DNA from: Oceanospirillaceae bacterium
Lineage (GTDB): Bacteria; Pseudomonadota; Gammaproteobacteria; Pseudomonadales; Oceanobacteraceae
Reading direction: 5' to 3'
NCBI GenBank assembly: GCA_002724925.1
Contig: PBQA01000014.1
Coordinates: 62,001-126,000, forward strand
DNA: 64,000 bases
Both the position numbers and the translations under genes were made by a program. The notes under the pieces are model-generated. The model did no database searches. It was not told the origin of the DNA and saw nothing but the letters and a program-made list of their open reading frames with translations. Positions 28,639-37,853 of this stretch are shown piece by piece (the stretch's first letter is position 1; each line of letters begins with the position of its first letter).

Positions 28639-29643
28639 ATGAAAAGAAACTGGCTCAGGACGGCCAGGGCAATCGCCCGAGTTCATAGTATCTGTAATGA
28701 AAATTCGATCAATCCGCGCATACTGCTGGATGTACTCGGTGAAGCATCGGGTCAGTTACGAATTACAACTCTTAATCTTGAGTATGCCGAATTAGGTGGA
28801 GTGAATAATCAGGGCATGTTTCTCCATTATGGTGATTCAGGTCGTACACCGCTTGCTCTTTCTAAAATACAGGCACCGGAGTTAGCAGAGAGAGAATTCC
28901 GCTTTATCCGCTGGTCACATGATCAGGGTGAAAAGTTGACGGCAGCGCCAGTGTATTACCGCCAGCTCAGCAGCGATCTGGCCGTTACCAGCAGTACATT
29001 TCTGAAACAGCCTTCTCGATACCTGCCGTCCGTTATTCATGCACTACATTGGCGCCTTATGCAGGTGGACGATTATGAGCATGCTTTAGGGGATAGGCGT
29101 ACTTTACGGGCTCAGGTTCGTCCCGATACGAATATACGCAAAGTACTTCATCATCTTGTCAGTGAAGAACATGCCGGAAAAGCGCTGGCGTTTATAGAAG
29201 GTTTTCTCGAAGAACGAAGAGGGGTGTTGGGGCAGCGTATTCGTGAGCGAATTACGTTGGTTGCGCGTACAGTGATGCGTAACTGGGAGGCGTTGTTTGA
29301 GCGTGAGGTAGGTCTGGTCCATGGTGATTTTAAACGCCAGAATATTCTTTCTGTATCGGATTTTGATTATCGCCTGATTGACCTTCAGTACTATCTGGTA
29401 GGCATCCGTAGCTGGGATCTGGCTTTTTACTACTCCAAATACGACGAAGGGTTTACCTACGCCCTGATGGATTATCGTGGCGCAAACCGCATTCTGCGTA
29501 CGTCAGATGAATCTCTGTTTGTGTTCCTGTACCTCATAGCCTCTTCACTGAAAATTAAGCCAAAACATCGCGAGCAGGTAATGATAAGAAAGCTTCTTCC
29601 TGCACTCAGCTACTTTGAACACCAGGGAACCTATGCAGCCTGA
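28639..29643 (+). CDS. APH/kinase-fold phosphotransferase (glycan-cluster kinase candidate)
   Basis: GLVHGDFKRQNILSVSDFDYRLIDLQYYLVGIRSWDLAFYYS (HGDxxxxN and metal-binding D motif); start set at MKRNWLR. Confidence 0.65.
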   Translation: MKRNWLRTARAIARVHSICNENSINPRILLDVLGEASGQLRITTLNLEYAELGGVNNQGMFLHYGDSGRTPLALSKIQAPELAEREFRFIRWSHDQGEKLTAAPVYYRQLSSDLAVTSSTFLKQPSRYLPSVIHALHWRLMQVDDYEHALGDRRTLRAQVRPDTNIRKVLHHLVSEEHAGKALAFIEGFLEERRGVLGQRIRERITLVARTVMRNWEALFEREVGLVHGDFKRQNILSVSDFDYRLIDLQYYLVGIRSWDLAFYYSKYDEGFTYALMDYRGANRILRTSDESLFVFLYLIASSLKIKPKHREQVMIRKLLPALSYFEHQGTYAA

Positions 29644-30718
29644 GAAACAACGTCGTATCGGAATTATGGTGACAAGCCTGATGGGCGCCGGTACCGAAAA
29701 AACCATACTTACACTGGCAGAAGCTCTGGTCAGGGAAGGCGCTCTGGTCGACCTCTACGTCCTGCGCGATCATCGCGATTACACCCCTCAGGCGGGGGTG
29801 AACTGTATCTGGCTGAAAACGTCGTCAAATCGCGAGGCCAGAATCCGCCTGAAGCAGAGCATTTCTGAGAAGGGTAAGGATTACTACGATCTGTTTGTTA
29901 TCAGTAATGCTAAATACTACCCGGTGGTGCCGGTCACGAATAAGGTCTGCTCTGTACACATAACGCCGACAGCGTGGATTACCGATGGTCCTCGCTGGAA
30001 GTTCTGGAGTCGCGCGAGAAAAATCCGCAATCTCCGCAAGAAGTTTGCCGCGCGCCCTGTGATTGCTCTGTCAGGGGGCATCAGAAATGATCTGGTTAAT
30101 AATCTGAAAGTGCTTCCTGAAAATGTGAGGCAGATTGTTAACCCTTTCGACCTTAAGGCGATACGAACAGCTGCCGAGTCTGATGGCAACCTGCCGGAAG
30201 GCCGTTATATTGTATCCATCGCCTCTCTGAATGTTCGAAAGCGCCATGCAGATACAATTCGGGCACTGGGGTGTATGCAGAACACAGAGGTTTCACTGGT
30301 ATTAGTGGGCCGGGGGGAAGATGAGAATAATCTTAGGGCATTAGTCAATGAAATGGGCCTGCAGGAGCGAGTGATTTTTTGGGGCTGGGATGGGAATCCA
30401 TATCGTCTGCTTAAAAATGCAGCGCTTTCAGTTCTTGCTTCTGAGGCTGAGGGTTCTCCGCGAGCTTTGATTGAGTCTCTTCTTGTCGGTACTCCAGCCG
30501 TCGCGACAGATTGTCCATCAGGACCTTCTGAAATACTGATTGATGAACTGGCGCCGTTTTTGGTGCCAGTGGGGGACGTGAGTGCTCTGGCGACCGCGAT
30601 GGATCGAGCGCTGTGTGAGTATCCGAAAATTCCCGCCTGGATTGAAAAGCGCTTCGATTCTGCTGAGGTCGCCAAATACTACCTGGCGTTATCTGAAGAG
30701 GGTGTATCCAAACGGTAA
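29633..30718 (+). CDS. Glycosyltransferase family 4/1-type
   Basis: IGIMVTSLMGAGTEKTILTLAEAL, VSIASLNVRKRHADTIRA, SVLASEAEGSPRALIESLLVGTPAVATDCPSGPSEIL. Confidence 0.9.
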   Translation: MQPEKQRRIGIMVTSLMGAGTEKTILTLAEALVREGALVDLYVLRDHRDYTPQAGVNCIWLKTSSNREARIRLKQSISEKGKDYYDLFVISNAKYYPVVPVTNKVCSVHITPTAWITDGPRWKFWSRARKIRNLRKKFAARPVIALSGGIRNDLVNNLKVLPENVRQIVNPFDLKAIRTAAESDGNLPEGRYIVSIASLNVRKRHADTIRALGCMQNTEVSLVLVGRGEDENNLRALVNEMGLQERVIFWGWDGNPYRLLKNAALSVLASEAEGSPRALIESLLVGTPAVATDCPSGPSEILIDELAPFLVPVGDVSALATAMDRALCEYPKIPAWIEKRFDSAEVAKYYLALSEEGVSKR

Positions 30719-31950
30719 GCTGAGAATTGCAGAAGCAGGAAGATGACTGACAACATAAGTGTGAGTGAGGTCGCCCGAATTGACGGAGTGTTAGTCAGTC
30801 CGTTGAGTAAATAGACAGTCGACACCGCAAGCACAGACTGTGCGACGATATTCCTCTTATTTCTAAGGGCCCATGCTAGTGGGTATACGGTAAATGCCAT
30901 AAATAGTAGCCCGAGCGGGATGCCCATCCAGGTCATAGCGTTTATAAAATCATTATGAAGGTGGATGAAGCTGGTTGCTCGTGGGTGCATGTAGTCCTTT
31001 AACTCTAGGTTCTTTGCTTTAAAATGATCATTCTGCTGTCCGATACCAACCCCGCTGATGGGGTGTTCAATAATCAGGTCTTTGGCTCCCCTCCACATTT
31101 CAAATCTCAATCCCATTGAACTGCTTTTTACGTTGGAGGATATATTTGAAAGACCGTCACTCAGTCTGGAAAACATAGAGGACTGCATTACTGCAAATGT
31201 GGTAACCGAACTGAGTAAGATGACTATTACTACGGTTTTAATCCAGCCTATATACTTCAGGCCTACTAGAGTAATGGTAAACAGGGAAACAACCAGTATT
31301 GAAAGCAGTGGTCCGCGACTGCCACTCAGAATAATTGCCCATATTCCCAAAACACTTGCGAGAAGACTGACAACAAGCAGGATTGGATGCCTGAGGGGCT
31401 TCATAGTCATCATAGACATAATTACGGTCGCACTTAATATAGCCAGATTGGTTCCGTAAATTATCTGAAGTGAAATATTGCCACTGGTTCGGTAGCTCGG
31501 TGAACTGTGTGCATACTGGTCAATAACTCCGGGAATTGCCATGCATGCAACCGAAACTGGTAAAGCCCAGCGAAATAATTGAAAGGTAAGCTTGTCTACA
31601 GTAGCAACAGGCAGAATCAGGGCAAAGCATATCGCAGGGGTCACGAAGTCTTTTCTGAATCGATCTGACATTAAAGTTTCAGATAGAGATGTTTCCACCA
31701 GAACTATCGAGGCAGATAAGAGCAGAAGAATACTCAAGATTATGCGGGGATCTTTCAGGTCAAATTTTACCGGTAGATTATTTTTCGCGGTAAAACACTG
31801 CACCCCAACACGTAGCCAGGTAACCAGCGCAACGAGTGCAGACAGGTGGAGTAGAGTCTTGGTGATCTGGTAGTTCAAACCATAGGCAATAAGACCTGCC
31901 AGCATCAGATACGAAATCAGCCTGCCACTTGAAGTGAAAGTGTGGTTCAT
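30679..31950 (-). CDS. O-antigen ligase/polymerase-like membrane protein (Wzy/WaaL family)
   Basis: Polytopic; AIILSGSRGPLLSILV, HPISGVGIGQQNDHF, FIHLHNDFINAMTWMGIPLGL. Confidence 0.85.
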   Translation of the reverse strand: MNHTFTSSGRLISYLMLAGLIAYGLNYQITKTLLHLSALVALVTWLRVGVQCFTAKNNLPVKFDLKDPRIILSILLLLSASIVLVETSLSETLMSDRFRKDFVTPAICFALILPVATVDKLTFQLFRWALPVSVACMAIPGVIDQYAHSSPSYRTSGNISLQIIYGTNLAILSATVIMSMMTMKPLRHPILLVVSLLASVLGIWAIILSGSRGPLLSILVVSLFTITLVGLKYIGWIKTVVIVILLSSVTTFAVMQSSMFSRLSDGLSNISSNVKSSSMGLRFEMWRGAKDLIIEHPISGVGIGQQNDHFKAKNLELKDYMHPRATSFIHLHNDFINAMTWMGIPLGLLFMAFTVYPLAWALRNKRNIVAQSVLAVSTVYLLNGLTNTPSIRATSLTLMLSVIFLLLQFSAYRLDTPSSDNAR

Positions 31951-32936
31951 ACAATTCTTACCTCAATTCCAATTTTATCCATTAGTTCTGTCAGGCTATT
32001 TGTTTTTTCTGCGAGACATACGACCTTAAGCTGTGGGCGCAGCCAGCGAGCTGTCAGCAGAGCACTGGATATATCGCCGATAACGCAGCATCCCGGTTTT
32101 AATCCGCCCAGGAGTAGCTCGAAAGGAATTTTTGCGTTGACCTCTTTCATCCATCCGGCATTCTCGGTTGTTGCGGACTCTGAGCGTGGGTGGCGCTTGA
32201 TACCGCAGTTTACATGCTGACTCCCTTCCTGTAGCAGTAGTTGCTCAGTCTTTTCCGAACGTACAGATTCGTGAGGAAGGATGATTAATGCATTCAGCTC
32301 TGCTATTTCTGATAGCGTGTCAGAATAATCAGCGCCCAGTGAGGCGAAAGCTGGATGTGAGAGTAGATCCGGGATCTGCCGGACCTCTTTTTTCCGGAGC
32401 TGGGGCACTGCGTGTTCCGGAAATGCAAGGTGAGCCATCTGGATCCAGTCAGATGCACCGATTGTCTCAGGTTGTTTCCACCAGAATCCATAGGTAAGCT
32501 TTTTGAGAAGATTGTCTATGATCCCATCACTCAACCAGCCGGTCTTTCTGCCAATGTAAGAGTAGGTGCCGTCGTCAATGTAGTGACCTTTCACTGTGGA
32601 TGGCAGATGGGCCATAAGCCATTGAAACTCTATACGGCGGTCATTTCCGGTATACAGATCTGTTACGTCCAGACTCATGGCCTGCTGGGTAAGTTGCTCC
32701 AGAATGTTTTTGCGCTGCTTCTTGGCGTCGAGACTTTTAGCTTGAAAGGTAGCCAGGCGAATTTCTTTGAAAGGCGAGCCACTCCATGACAGGACTCTCT
32801 TAATAAATTCCGAGCTTTCATGAGGTTGATCAATCAGCCATAGGTCGCTGATATCCTCTTTGGGTAGTTCAAGAGCAATCATACTGGCAATCACAATATT
32901 AAATGGGGTAGACGCCAGAAAAAGGTGATGGGCCAT
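31947..32936 (-). CDS. Putative glycosyltransferase, polysialyltransferase (POLYST/GT52)-like
   Basis: FLASTPFNIVIASMIALE N-terminus, GHYIDDGTYSYIG; overlaps the Wzy-like gene. Confidence 0.5.
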   Translation of the reverse strand: MAHHLFLASTPFNIVIASMIALELPKEDISDLWLIDQPHESSEFIKRVLSWSGSPFKEIRLATFQAKSLDAKKQRKNILEQLTQQAMSLDVTDLYTGNDRRIEFQWLMAHLPSTVKGHYIDDGTYSYIGRKTGWLSDGIIDNLLKKLTYGFWWKQPETIGASDWIQMAHLAFPEHAVPQLRKKEVRQIPDLLSHPAFASLGADYSDTLSEIAELNALIILPHESVRSEKTEQLLLQEGSQHVNCGIKRHPRSESATTENAGWMKEVNAKIPFELLLGGLKPGCCVIGDISSALLTARWLRPQLKVVCLAEKTNSLTELMDKIGIEVRIV

Positions 32937-32947
32937 GATCAGTGATA

Positions 32948-34075
32948 TCAGCGTATGAATGAAAGAATACGGGAAGCCATTGAGTCCAGATGGTGGTCGT
33001 CAGGGTTCTGCCAACTTCCCGGTACAATGTGCTCATCTCTTATATGTGTCAGAAAAGCATTACGTAGGGCCTGATCAGGCTGCCAGTCTGCTACGTTTCT
33101 GAGGGCATTTTCGAGCCCCTGCTGCCCTTTTGCTTTGAGTGTCAGACCTTCAATTCCATAGAATGCCTGACCGAGAATGATAAGTTTTTTGTTCATCAGG
33201 ATAGCCTCCATCCCGACTGAAGAGTTTATGGTACACACGGCATCTGCATGACCGATCAATACTGGCGTTGGAGTATCGGTTTCAATATGCAGTTTTCCTT
33301 TGCGTGAATTGATTTTTTCAATCAGGTCACTGTAATCCTGCTCACAGGCTGGGTGAGGCTTAAAAACAACGTGTGGCATCTTATCCCCGAGTGTTTTTTC
33401 GGCTTGTTCAAAGTGCTTCACCATATCAAACATGTTTTTAAGCCAAGGGGAGAACAGTACAATCTGGCTATCTGTATTCACTTGAAAGGGAACGAATATA
33501 TATGAGTCCGGAAGTTTATCCGGGCGTGAAACTGGACAGGGTGTAACCGAAAATTCCTTGCAGTGTGTCTTGTAGTAGGCTGGTTCACGCGGTACGGAGT
33601 TTAGATAATTGATGCCTTGAGGATCCAGCGTGGTGGTCCCAGGGAAGAGTCCGCGTTCAATATACATGGTGGGTATGCCAAGGTCCCGGGCAGCTATGAC
33701 AGCAATCCGCTGACGGAACTTCAGGCCATTCCAGATCACAAGGTGAGAAAATTGCCGACTCTTAAGCGTGTGATAATAGATGCTGTATAGAGCCCGTGCT
33801 TCTATTAATTTAAGGGGAAATAAAATATAGAACCGCTTCCCACCTGAAGCGACGGAGGCGGGACTATTCTGTTTGGTATGTAGGAAGTCGATTGCCACCC
33901 GAATTAGTGACGACCCGGGAGCCCGGAATAGCGTGATTAACCATGCGGGTGTCTGCCAGAGATTTTTGTACCACAGTACCGATGTCTCACTAGCACCAGA
34001 GTGCCTCAGGTAGCCACTGAGTTTATTGGCATAATGACGATGGGTTTTTCGCGCGGCAAATATCGCGATCTTCAC
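32948..34075 (-). CDS. Capsular polysaccharide biosynthesis protein (KpsS/KpsC-like)
   Basis: YIERGLFPGTTTLDPQGINYLNSVPR, VVFKPHPACEQDYSDL, CTINSSVGMEAILMNKKLIILGQAFYGIEGLT. Confidence 0.78.
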   Translation of the reverse strand: MKIAIFAARKTHRHYANKLSGYLRHSGASETSVLWYKNLWQTPAWLITLFRAPGSSLIRVAIDFLHTKQNSPASVASGGKRFYILFPLKLIEARALYSIYYHTLKSRQFSHLVIWNGLKFRQRIAVIAARDLGIPTMYIERGLFPGTTTLDPQGINYLNSVPREPAYYKTHCKEFSVTPCPVSRPDKLPDSYIFVPFQVNTDSQIVLFSPWLKNMFDMVKHFEQAEKTLGDKMPHVVFKPHPACEQDYSDLIEKINSRKGKLHIETDTPTPVLIGHADAVCTINSSVGMEAILMNKKLIILGQAFYGIEGLTLKAKGQQGLENALRNVADWQPDQALRNAFLTHIRDEHIVPGSWQNPDDHHLDSMASRILSFIR

Positions 34076-34115
34076 AGTGAATGTCCTTTATCTTTGCCGC
34101 GCCATTGTTTTCTGA

Positions 34116-34946
34116 TCAGATCAGATTCCGCCAGACGCGCAGGCTGGCCTCAGATTGGTTCAGGGTATAGAAATGAATACCCGGTGCGCCGCCTTCGAGC
34201 AGGCGATGGCACATTTCAGTGACGACTTCCTCACCAAACTGCTGGATTGATTCTGTATTGTCACCATAGGCTTCCAGCTGTTTACGGATCCAGCGTGGAA
34301 TCTCAGCACCACATGCATCTGAGAAGCGTGCCAGTTTGCTGTAGTTAGTTATTGGCATAATACCGGGAATAATTGGAATATCTACACCCATGTCACGAAC
34401 CCGGTCAACAAAGTAGAAGTAGCTGTCGGCATTGAAGAAGTACTGAGTAATCGCACTGTCCGCACCTGCCTTCACTTTGTTTACAAAGCGTTCGAGGTCG
34501 CTTTCAAAACTGGTCGCCTGTGGGTGCATCTCTGGGTATGCCGCGACTTCTAAGGTGAAGTGGTCACCGGTTTCTTCACGGATGAATTCAACCAGCTCAT
34601 TGGCGAAACGCAGTTCGCTGCTGGCCAGGCCTGCGCCGCTGGGCAGGTCGCCACGCAGAGCAACGATGCGGTCGATGCCCAGGTCTTTGTACTCGTTCAA
34701 CAGTGAGCGCAGATCTTCTTTGCTGTCGCCGACGCATGACAGGTGAGGCGCGGCAGCAATACCACGTTCCTGAATGGCTTTGACGATGGCATAGGTGCGG
34801 TCGCGGGTAGAACCACCGGCACCGTAGGTCACCGAGAAAAACTCTGGATTAAAGGCAGCGAGTTCGTCGCGCACTTTCAGTAGTTTTTCTGTCCCTTCCT
34901 CGGTTTTGGTCGGGAAAAATTCAAAACTTAAGGTCGTCATTTTCAC
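34116..34946 (-). CDS. metF: Methylenetetrahydrofolate reductase
   Basis: LSFEFFPTKTEEG, SVTYGAGGSTRDRTYAIV, AHPEMH-like AAYPEMHPQA, ITQYFFNAD. Confidence 0.96.
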   Translation of the reverse strand: MKMTTLSFEFFPTKTEEGTEKLLKVRDELAAFNPEFFSVTYGAGGSTRDRTYAIVKAIQERGIAAAPHLSCVGDSKEDLRSLLNEYKDLGIDRIVALRGDLPSGAGLASSELRFANELVEFIREETGDHFTLEVAAYPEMHPQATSFESDLERFVNKVKAGADSAITQYFFNADSYFYFVDRVRDMGVDIPIIPGIMPITNYSKLARFSDACGAEIPRWIRKQLEAYGDNTESIQQFGEEVVTEMCHRLLEGGAPGIHFYTLNQSEASLRVWRNLI

Positions 34947-35039
34947 TTCTCTTAATCTGGCAGAGAGAGCCCCTCTCTCACCAATTATTTTGTTCCAAGC
35001 TTACGCGCTGCTCACTTCCTACAAGCTTCCGGGGAGCGT

Positions 35040-35125
35040 TAGCGAAGCAGGCAGAGCAAGGCGAAAAGTGGCGTGAAAACGCAGCTTACTGGGTGTAAGT
35101 GAGTATTTCGCGCCGCTTTTCAACA
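35040..35125. repeat. Dyad-symmetric intergenic element (REP/MITE-like)
   Basis: 27-nt imperfect arms 35063-35089 and 35095-35121 (19 of 27 complementary) around a 5-nt loop, flanked by repeat-like GCGAAGCAGGCAGAGCAAGGCGAAAAG sequence. Confidence 0.6.
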
Positions 35126-35159
35126 AAGCTATGCCAATGCAGCTAGCTCCGCTCAAACA

Positions 35160-36542
35160 TCAGTACTTGTACGCTTCTGGCTTGTACGGACCATCTACAT
35201 CGACATCAATGTACTTCGCCTGAGTTGGAGTCAGCTTGGTAATCACACCACCAAAGCCTTCTACCATATCTTTCGCCACTTCTTCGTCGAGTTTCTTTGG
35301 AAGAACTTTAACGTAGATGCTTTCTTTTTTCTCGGCTTCCATCATGTCGGCGAACTTGCGTTCATACAGATAGATCTGCGCCAACACCTGATTAGCGAAT
35401 GAACCATCCATGATACGTGATGGGTGGCCAGTCGCATTACCAAGGTTCACCAGGCGGCCTTCTGACAAAAGCAGCAGGTGATCGTCAGTCGCTTTGTCAC
35501 GATACACCTTATGCACCTGCGGCTTGATCTCGTCCCATTCCCAGTTCTCACGCATGAACGCGGTATCGATTTCGTTATCGAAGTGACCGATGTTACAGAC
35601 GACGGCGCCGCTCTTCAGCTTCTGAAGCATGAACTTGTCGCAGACATTCACGTTACCGGTGGTCGTCACGATCAGATCGGTTTTACCCAGCAGATCGCCG
35701 TCGACAGATTCCAGCGTGCCTTTGTTTTCTCCGTTGATGTACGGAGAAACCACTTCGAAACCATCCATACAGGCCTGCATAGCACAGATAGGATCGATCT
35801 CAGTGACCTTAACAATCATGCCTTCCTGACGCAGAGAAGCGGCAGACCCTTTACCTACATCACCGTAGCCGATGACCAGTGCTTTCTTACCCGACAGCAG
35901 GTGGTCCGTCCCACGCTTGATAGCGTCGTTCAGCGAGTGGCGGCAGCCGTATTTGTTGTCGTTCTTAGATTTGGTCACAGCGTCATTTACGTTGATCGCA
36001 GGGACTTTCAGGGTTCCTTCTTTCATCATTTCCAGCAGGCGGTGTACACCCGTGGTGGTTTCTTCAGAAATACCGTGAATCTTGTTCAGCATCTCTGGAA
36101 AGTCGTTGTGAACCATTTCGGTGAGGTCGCCGCCGTCGTCGAGGATCATGTTGGCATCCCACACCTGATCTGTGTCTTTCTCAGCCAGAATGGTCTGCTT
36201 AATGCACCAGAGGAATTCTTCTTCAGTTTCACCTTTCCAAGCGAAGACAGGGATGCCCGCCGCAGCGATAGCAGCCGCCGCATGATCCTGAGTTGAGAAA
36301 ATATTGCACGAAGACCAGCGTACATCAGCGCCCAGGTCCACCAGAGTCTCAATCAGAACGGCGGTCTGAATGGTCATGTGGATACAACCCATGATTTTTG
36401 CGCCCGCCAGCGGCTTGTCATCGCTGTACTTACGACGCAGTGCCATCAGAGCCGGCATTTCGTCTTCGGCGATTTTAATTTCTTTACGGCCCCAGTCGGC
36501 GAGGCTCATATCTGCAACTTTGTAATCAGTAAACTGGGTCAT
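35160..36542 (-). CDS. ahcY: S-adenosylhomocysteine hydrolase
   Basis: [50 protein letters not shown]. Confidence 0.98.
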   Translation of the reverse strand: MTQFTDYKVADMSLADWGRKEIKIAEDEMPALMALRRKYSDDKPLAGAKIMGCIHMTIQTAVLIETLVDLGADVRWSSCNIFSTQDHAAAAIAAAGIPVFAWKGETEEEFLWCIKQTILAEKDTDQVWDANMILDDGGDLTEMVHNDFPEMLNKIHGISEETTTGVHRLLEMMKEGTLKVPAINVNDAVTKSKNDNKYGCRHSLNDAIKRGTDHLLSGKKALVIGYGDVGKGSAASLRQEGMIVKVTEIDPICAMQACMDGFEVVSPYINGENKGTLESVDGDLLGKTDLIVTTTGNVNVCDKFMLQKLKSGAVVCNIGHFDNEIDTAFMRENWEWDEIKPQVHKVYRDKATDDHLLLLSEGRLVNLGNATGHPSRIMDGSFANQVLAQIYLYERKFADMMEAEKKESIYVKVLPKKLDEEVAKDMVEGFGGVITKLTPTQAKYIDVDVDGPYKPEAYKY

Positions 36543-36617
36543 CTTTTTGCCCTTTTGCTGTTACGGTCGCCGGGGAATACCAGCGACCTGAAAATAAATT
36601 TGAGATTTAGTGCGCGA

Positions 36618-37829
36618 TTAAACGCCTGCGGCGGTTTTCAGTGCATCCACCTTGTCAGTGCGCTCCCAAGTGAACGCAGTGAAGGTTTTGCTTTTCGCTT
36701 CACCGTTGTCTTTGTATTCGTAGGTCATTTCGAACGGTTCACGGCCAAAGTGGCCGTATGCCGCCGTTGCCTGATACATAGGGTTCAGCAGTTCCAGCTG
36801 GTTCTGGATGGCATATGGACGCAGGTCGAACACCTCGCGGATCACTTTCGCCAGCTCGATGTCGCTGATCTTGCCAGTGCCGAAGCTGTTAACCGACACA
36901 GACGTCGGCTCAGCAACACCGATGGCGTACGACACCTGAATTTCACAGCGGTCAGCCAGACCCGCAGCAACGATGTTCTTGGCGACATAGCGGCCCATGT
37001 AAGCCGCAGAACGGTCAACTTTTGATGGATCTTTACCAGAGAACGCACCGCCACCGTGACGGGCCATACCGCCGTAGGTATCAACGATGATCTTACGGCC
37101 AGTCAGGCCCGCATCACCCACAGGACCACCGATCACGAAGTTGCCGGTCGGGTTGATGTGGTACAGCGTGCCTTCATGCAGCCATTCAGCGGGCAGTACT
37201 GGCTTGATGATGTGCTCCAGCACTTCAGCGCGCAGTTCTTCCAGAGAGATGCTTGGATCGTGCTGCGTTGACAGTACAACCGCATCCACTTTCGGACTGT
37301 CGCCTTCCCAGTTGATGGTGACCTGAGATTTTGCATCCGGACGCAGCCAAGGCAGGGTGCCGTTACGACGCAGTTCCGACTGACGCTGCACCAACAGGTG
37401 CGCGTAGTACACAGGCGCTGGCATCAGGTTCGGGGTTTCGTTGGTCGCGTAACCGAACATCAGGCCTTGGTCGCCCGCGCCCTGATCTTCAGGCTTAGCA
37501 CGGTCAACACCCATGTTGATATCAACAGACTGCTTACCAATACCGTTCAGTACGGCACAGGTCGCGCCGTCGAAGCCGACATCAGAGCTGTTGTAACCAA
37601 TGCCTGTGATGACATCGCGCACGATTTCTTCGAGGTCGACGTAGCAGGAGGTGGTCAGCTCACCGGCAACCACGGCCATGCCCGTTTTCACCAATGTTTC
37701 AACAGCAACACGGGCGTAAGGATCACGAGCAATGATGGCATCCAGTACCGCGTCCGAAATCTGGTCAGCGACTTTGTCCGGGTGACCTTCAGAAACAGAC
37801 TCTGAAGTAAAAATTGAATATTCGCTCAT
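36618..37829 (-). CDS. metK: S-adenosylmethionine synthetase
   Basis: [56 protein letters not shown]; start set at MSEYSIF. Confidence 0.98.
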   Translation of the reverse strand: MSEYSIFTSESVSEGHPDKVADQISDAVLDAIIARDPYARVAVETLVKTGMAVVAGELTTSCYVDLEEIVRDVITGIGYNSSDVGFDGATCAVLNGIGKQSVDINMGVDRAKPEDQGAGDQGLMFGYATNETPNLMPAPVYYAHLLVQRQSELRRNGTLPWLRPDAKSQVTINWEGDSPKVDAVVLSTQHDPSISLEELRAEVLEHIIKPVLPAEWLHEGTLYHINPTGNFVIGGPVGDAGLTGRKIIVDTYGGMARHGGGAFSGKDPSKVDRSAAYMGRYVAKNIVAAGLADRCEIQVSYAIGVAEPTSVSVNSFGTGKISDIELAKVIREVFDLRPYAIQNQLELLNPMYQATAAYGHFGREPFEMTYEYKDNGEAKSKTFTAFTWERTDKVDALKTAAGV

Positions 37830-37853
37830 TTGCGACTCCTCAAAAAAATGCAC

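Noticed and set aside
28639-29643. Antibiotic-resistance aminoglycoside phosphotransferase
   Set aside because: Kinase motifs present but genomic context is glycan synthesis; resistance role unsupported
26806-34075. Prophage or transposon carrying the glycan genes
   Set aside because: No integrase, transposase, att-like repeats or tRNA seen at the borders
35478-36296. 272-aa plus-strand ORF
   Set aside because: Antisense shadow of ahcY; the minus frame encodes an unmistakable SAH hydrolase
36543-36617. Possible SAM or SAH riboswitch upstream of ahcY
   Set aside because: Only a simple hairpin; I could not identify the conserved cores of SAM-I/II/V or SAH riboswitches
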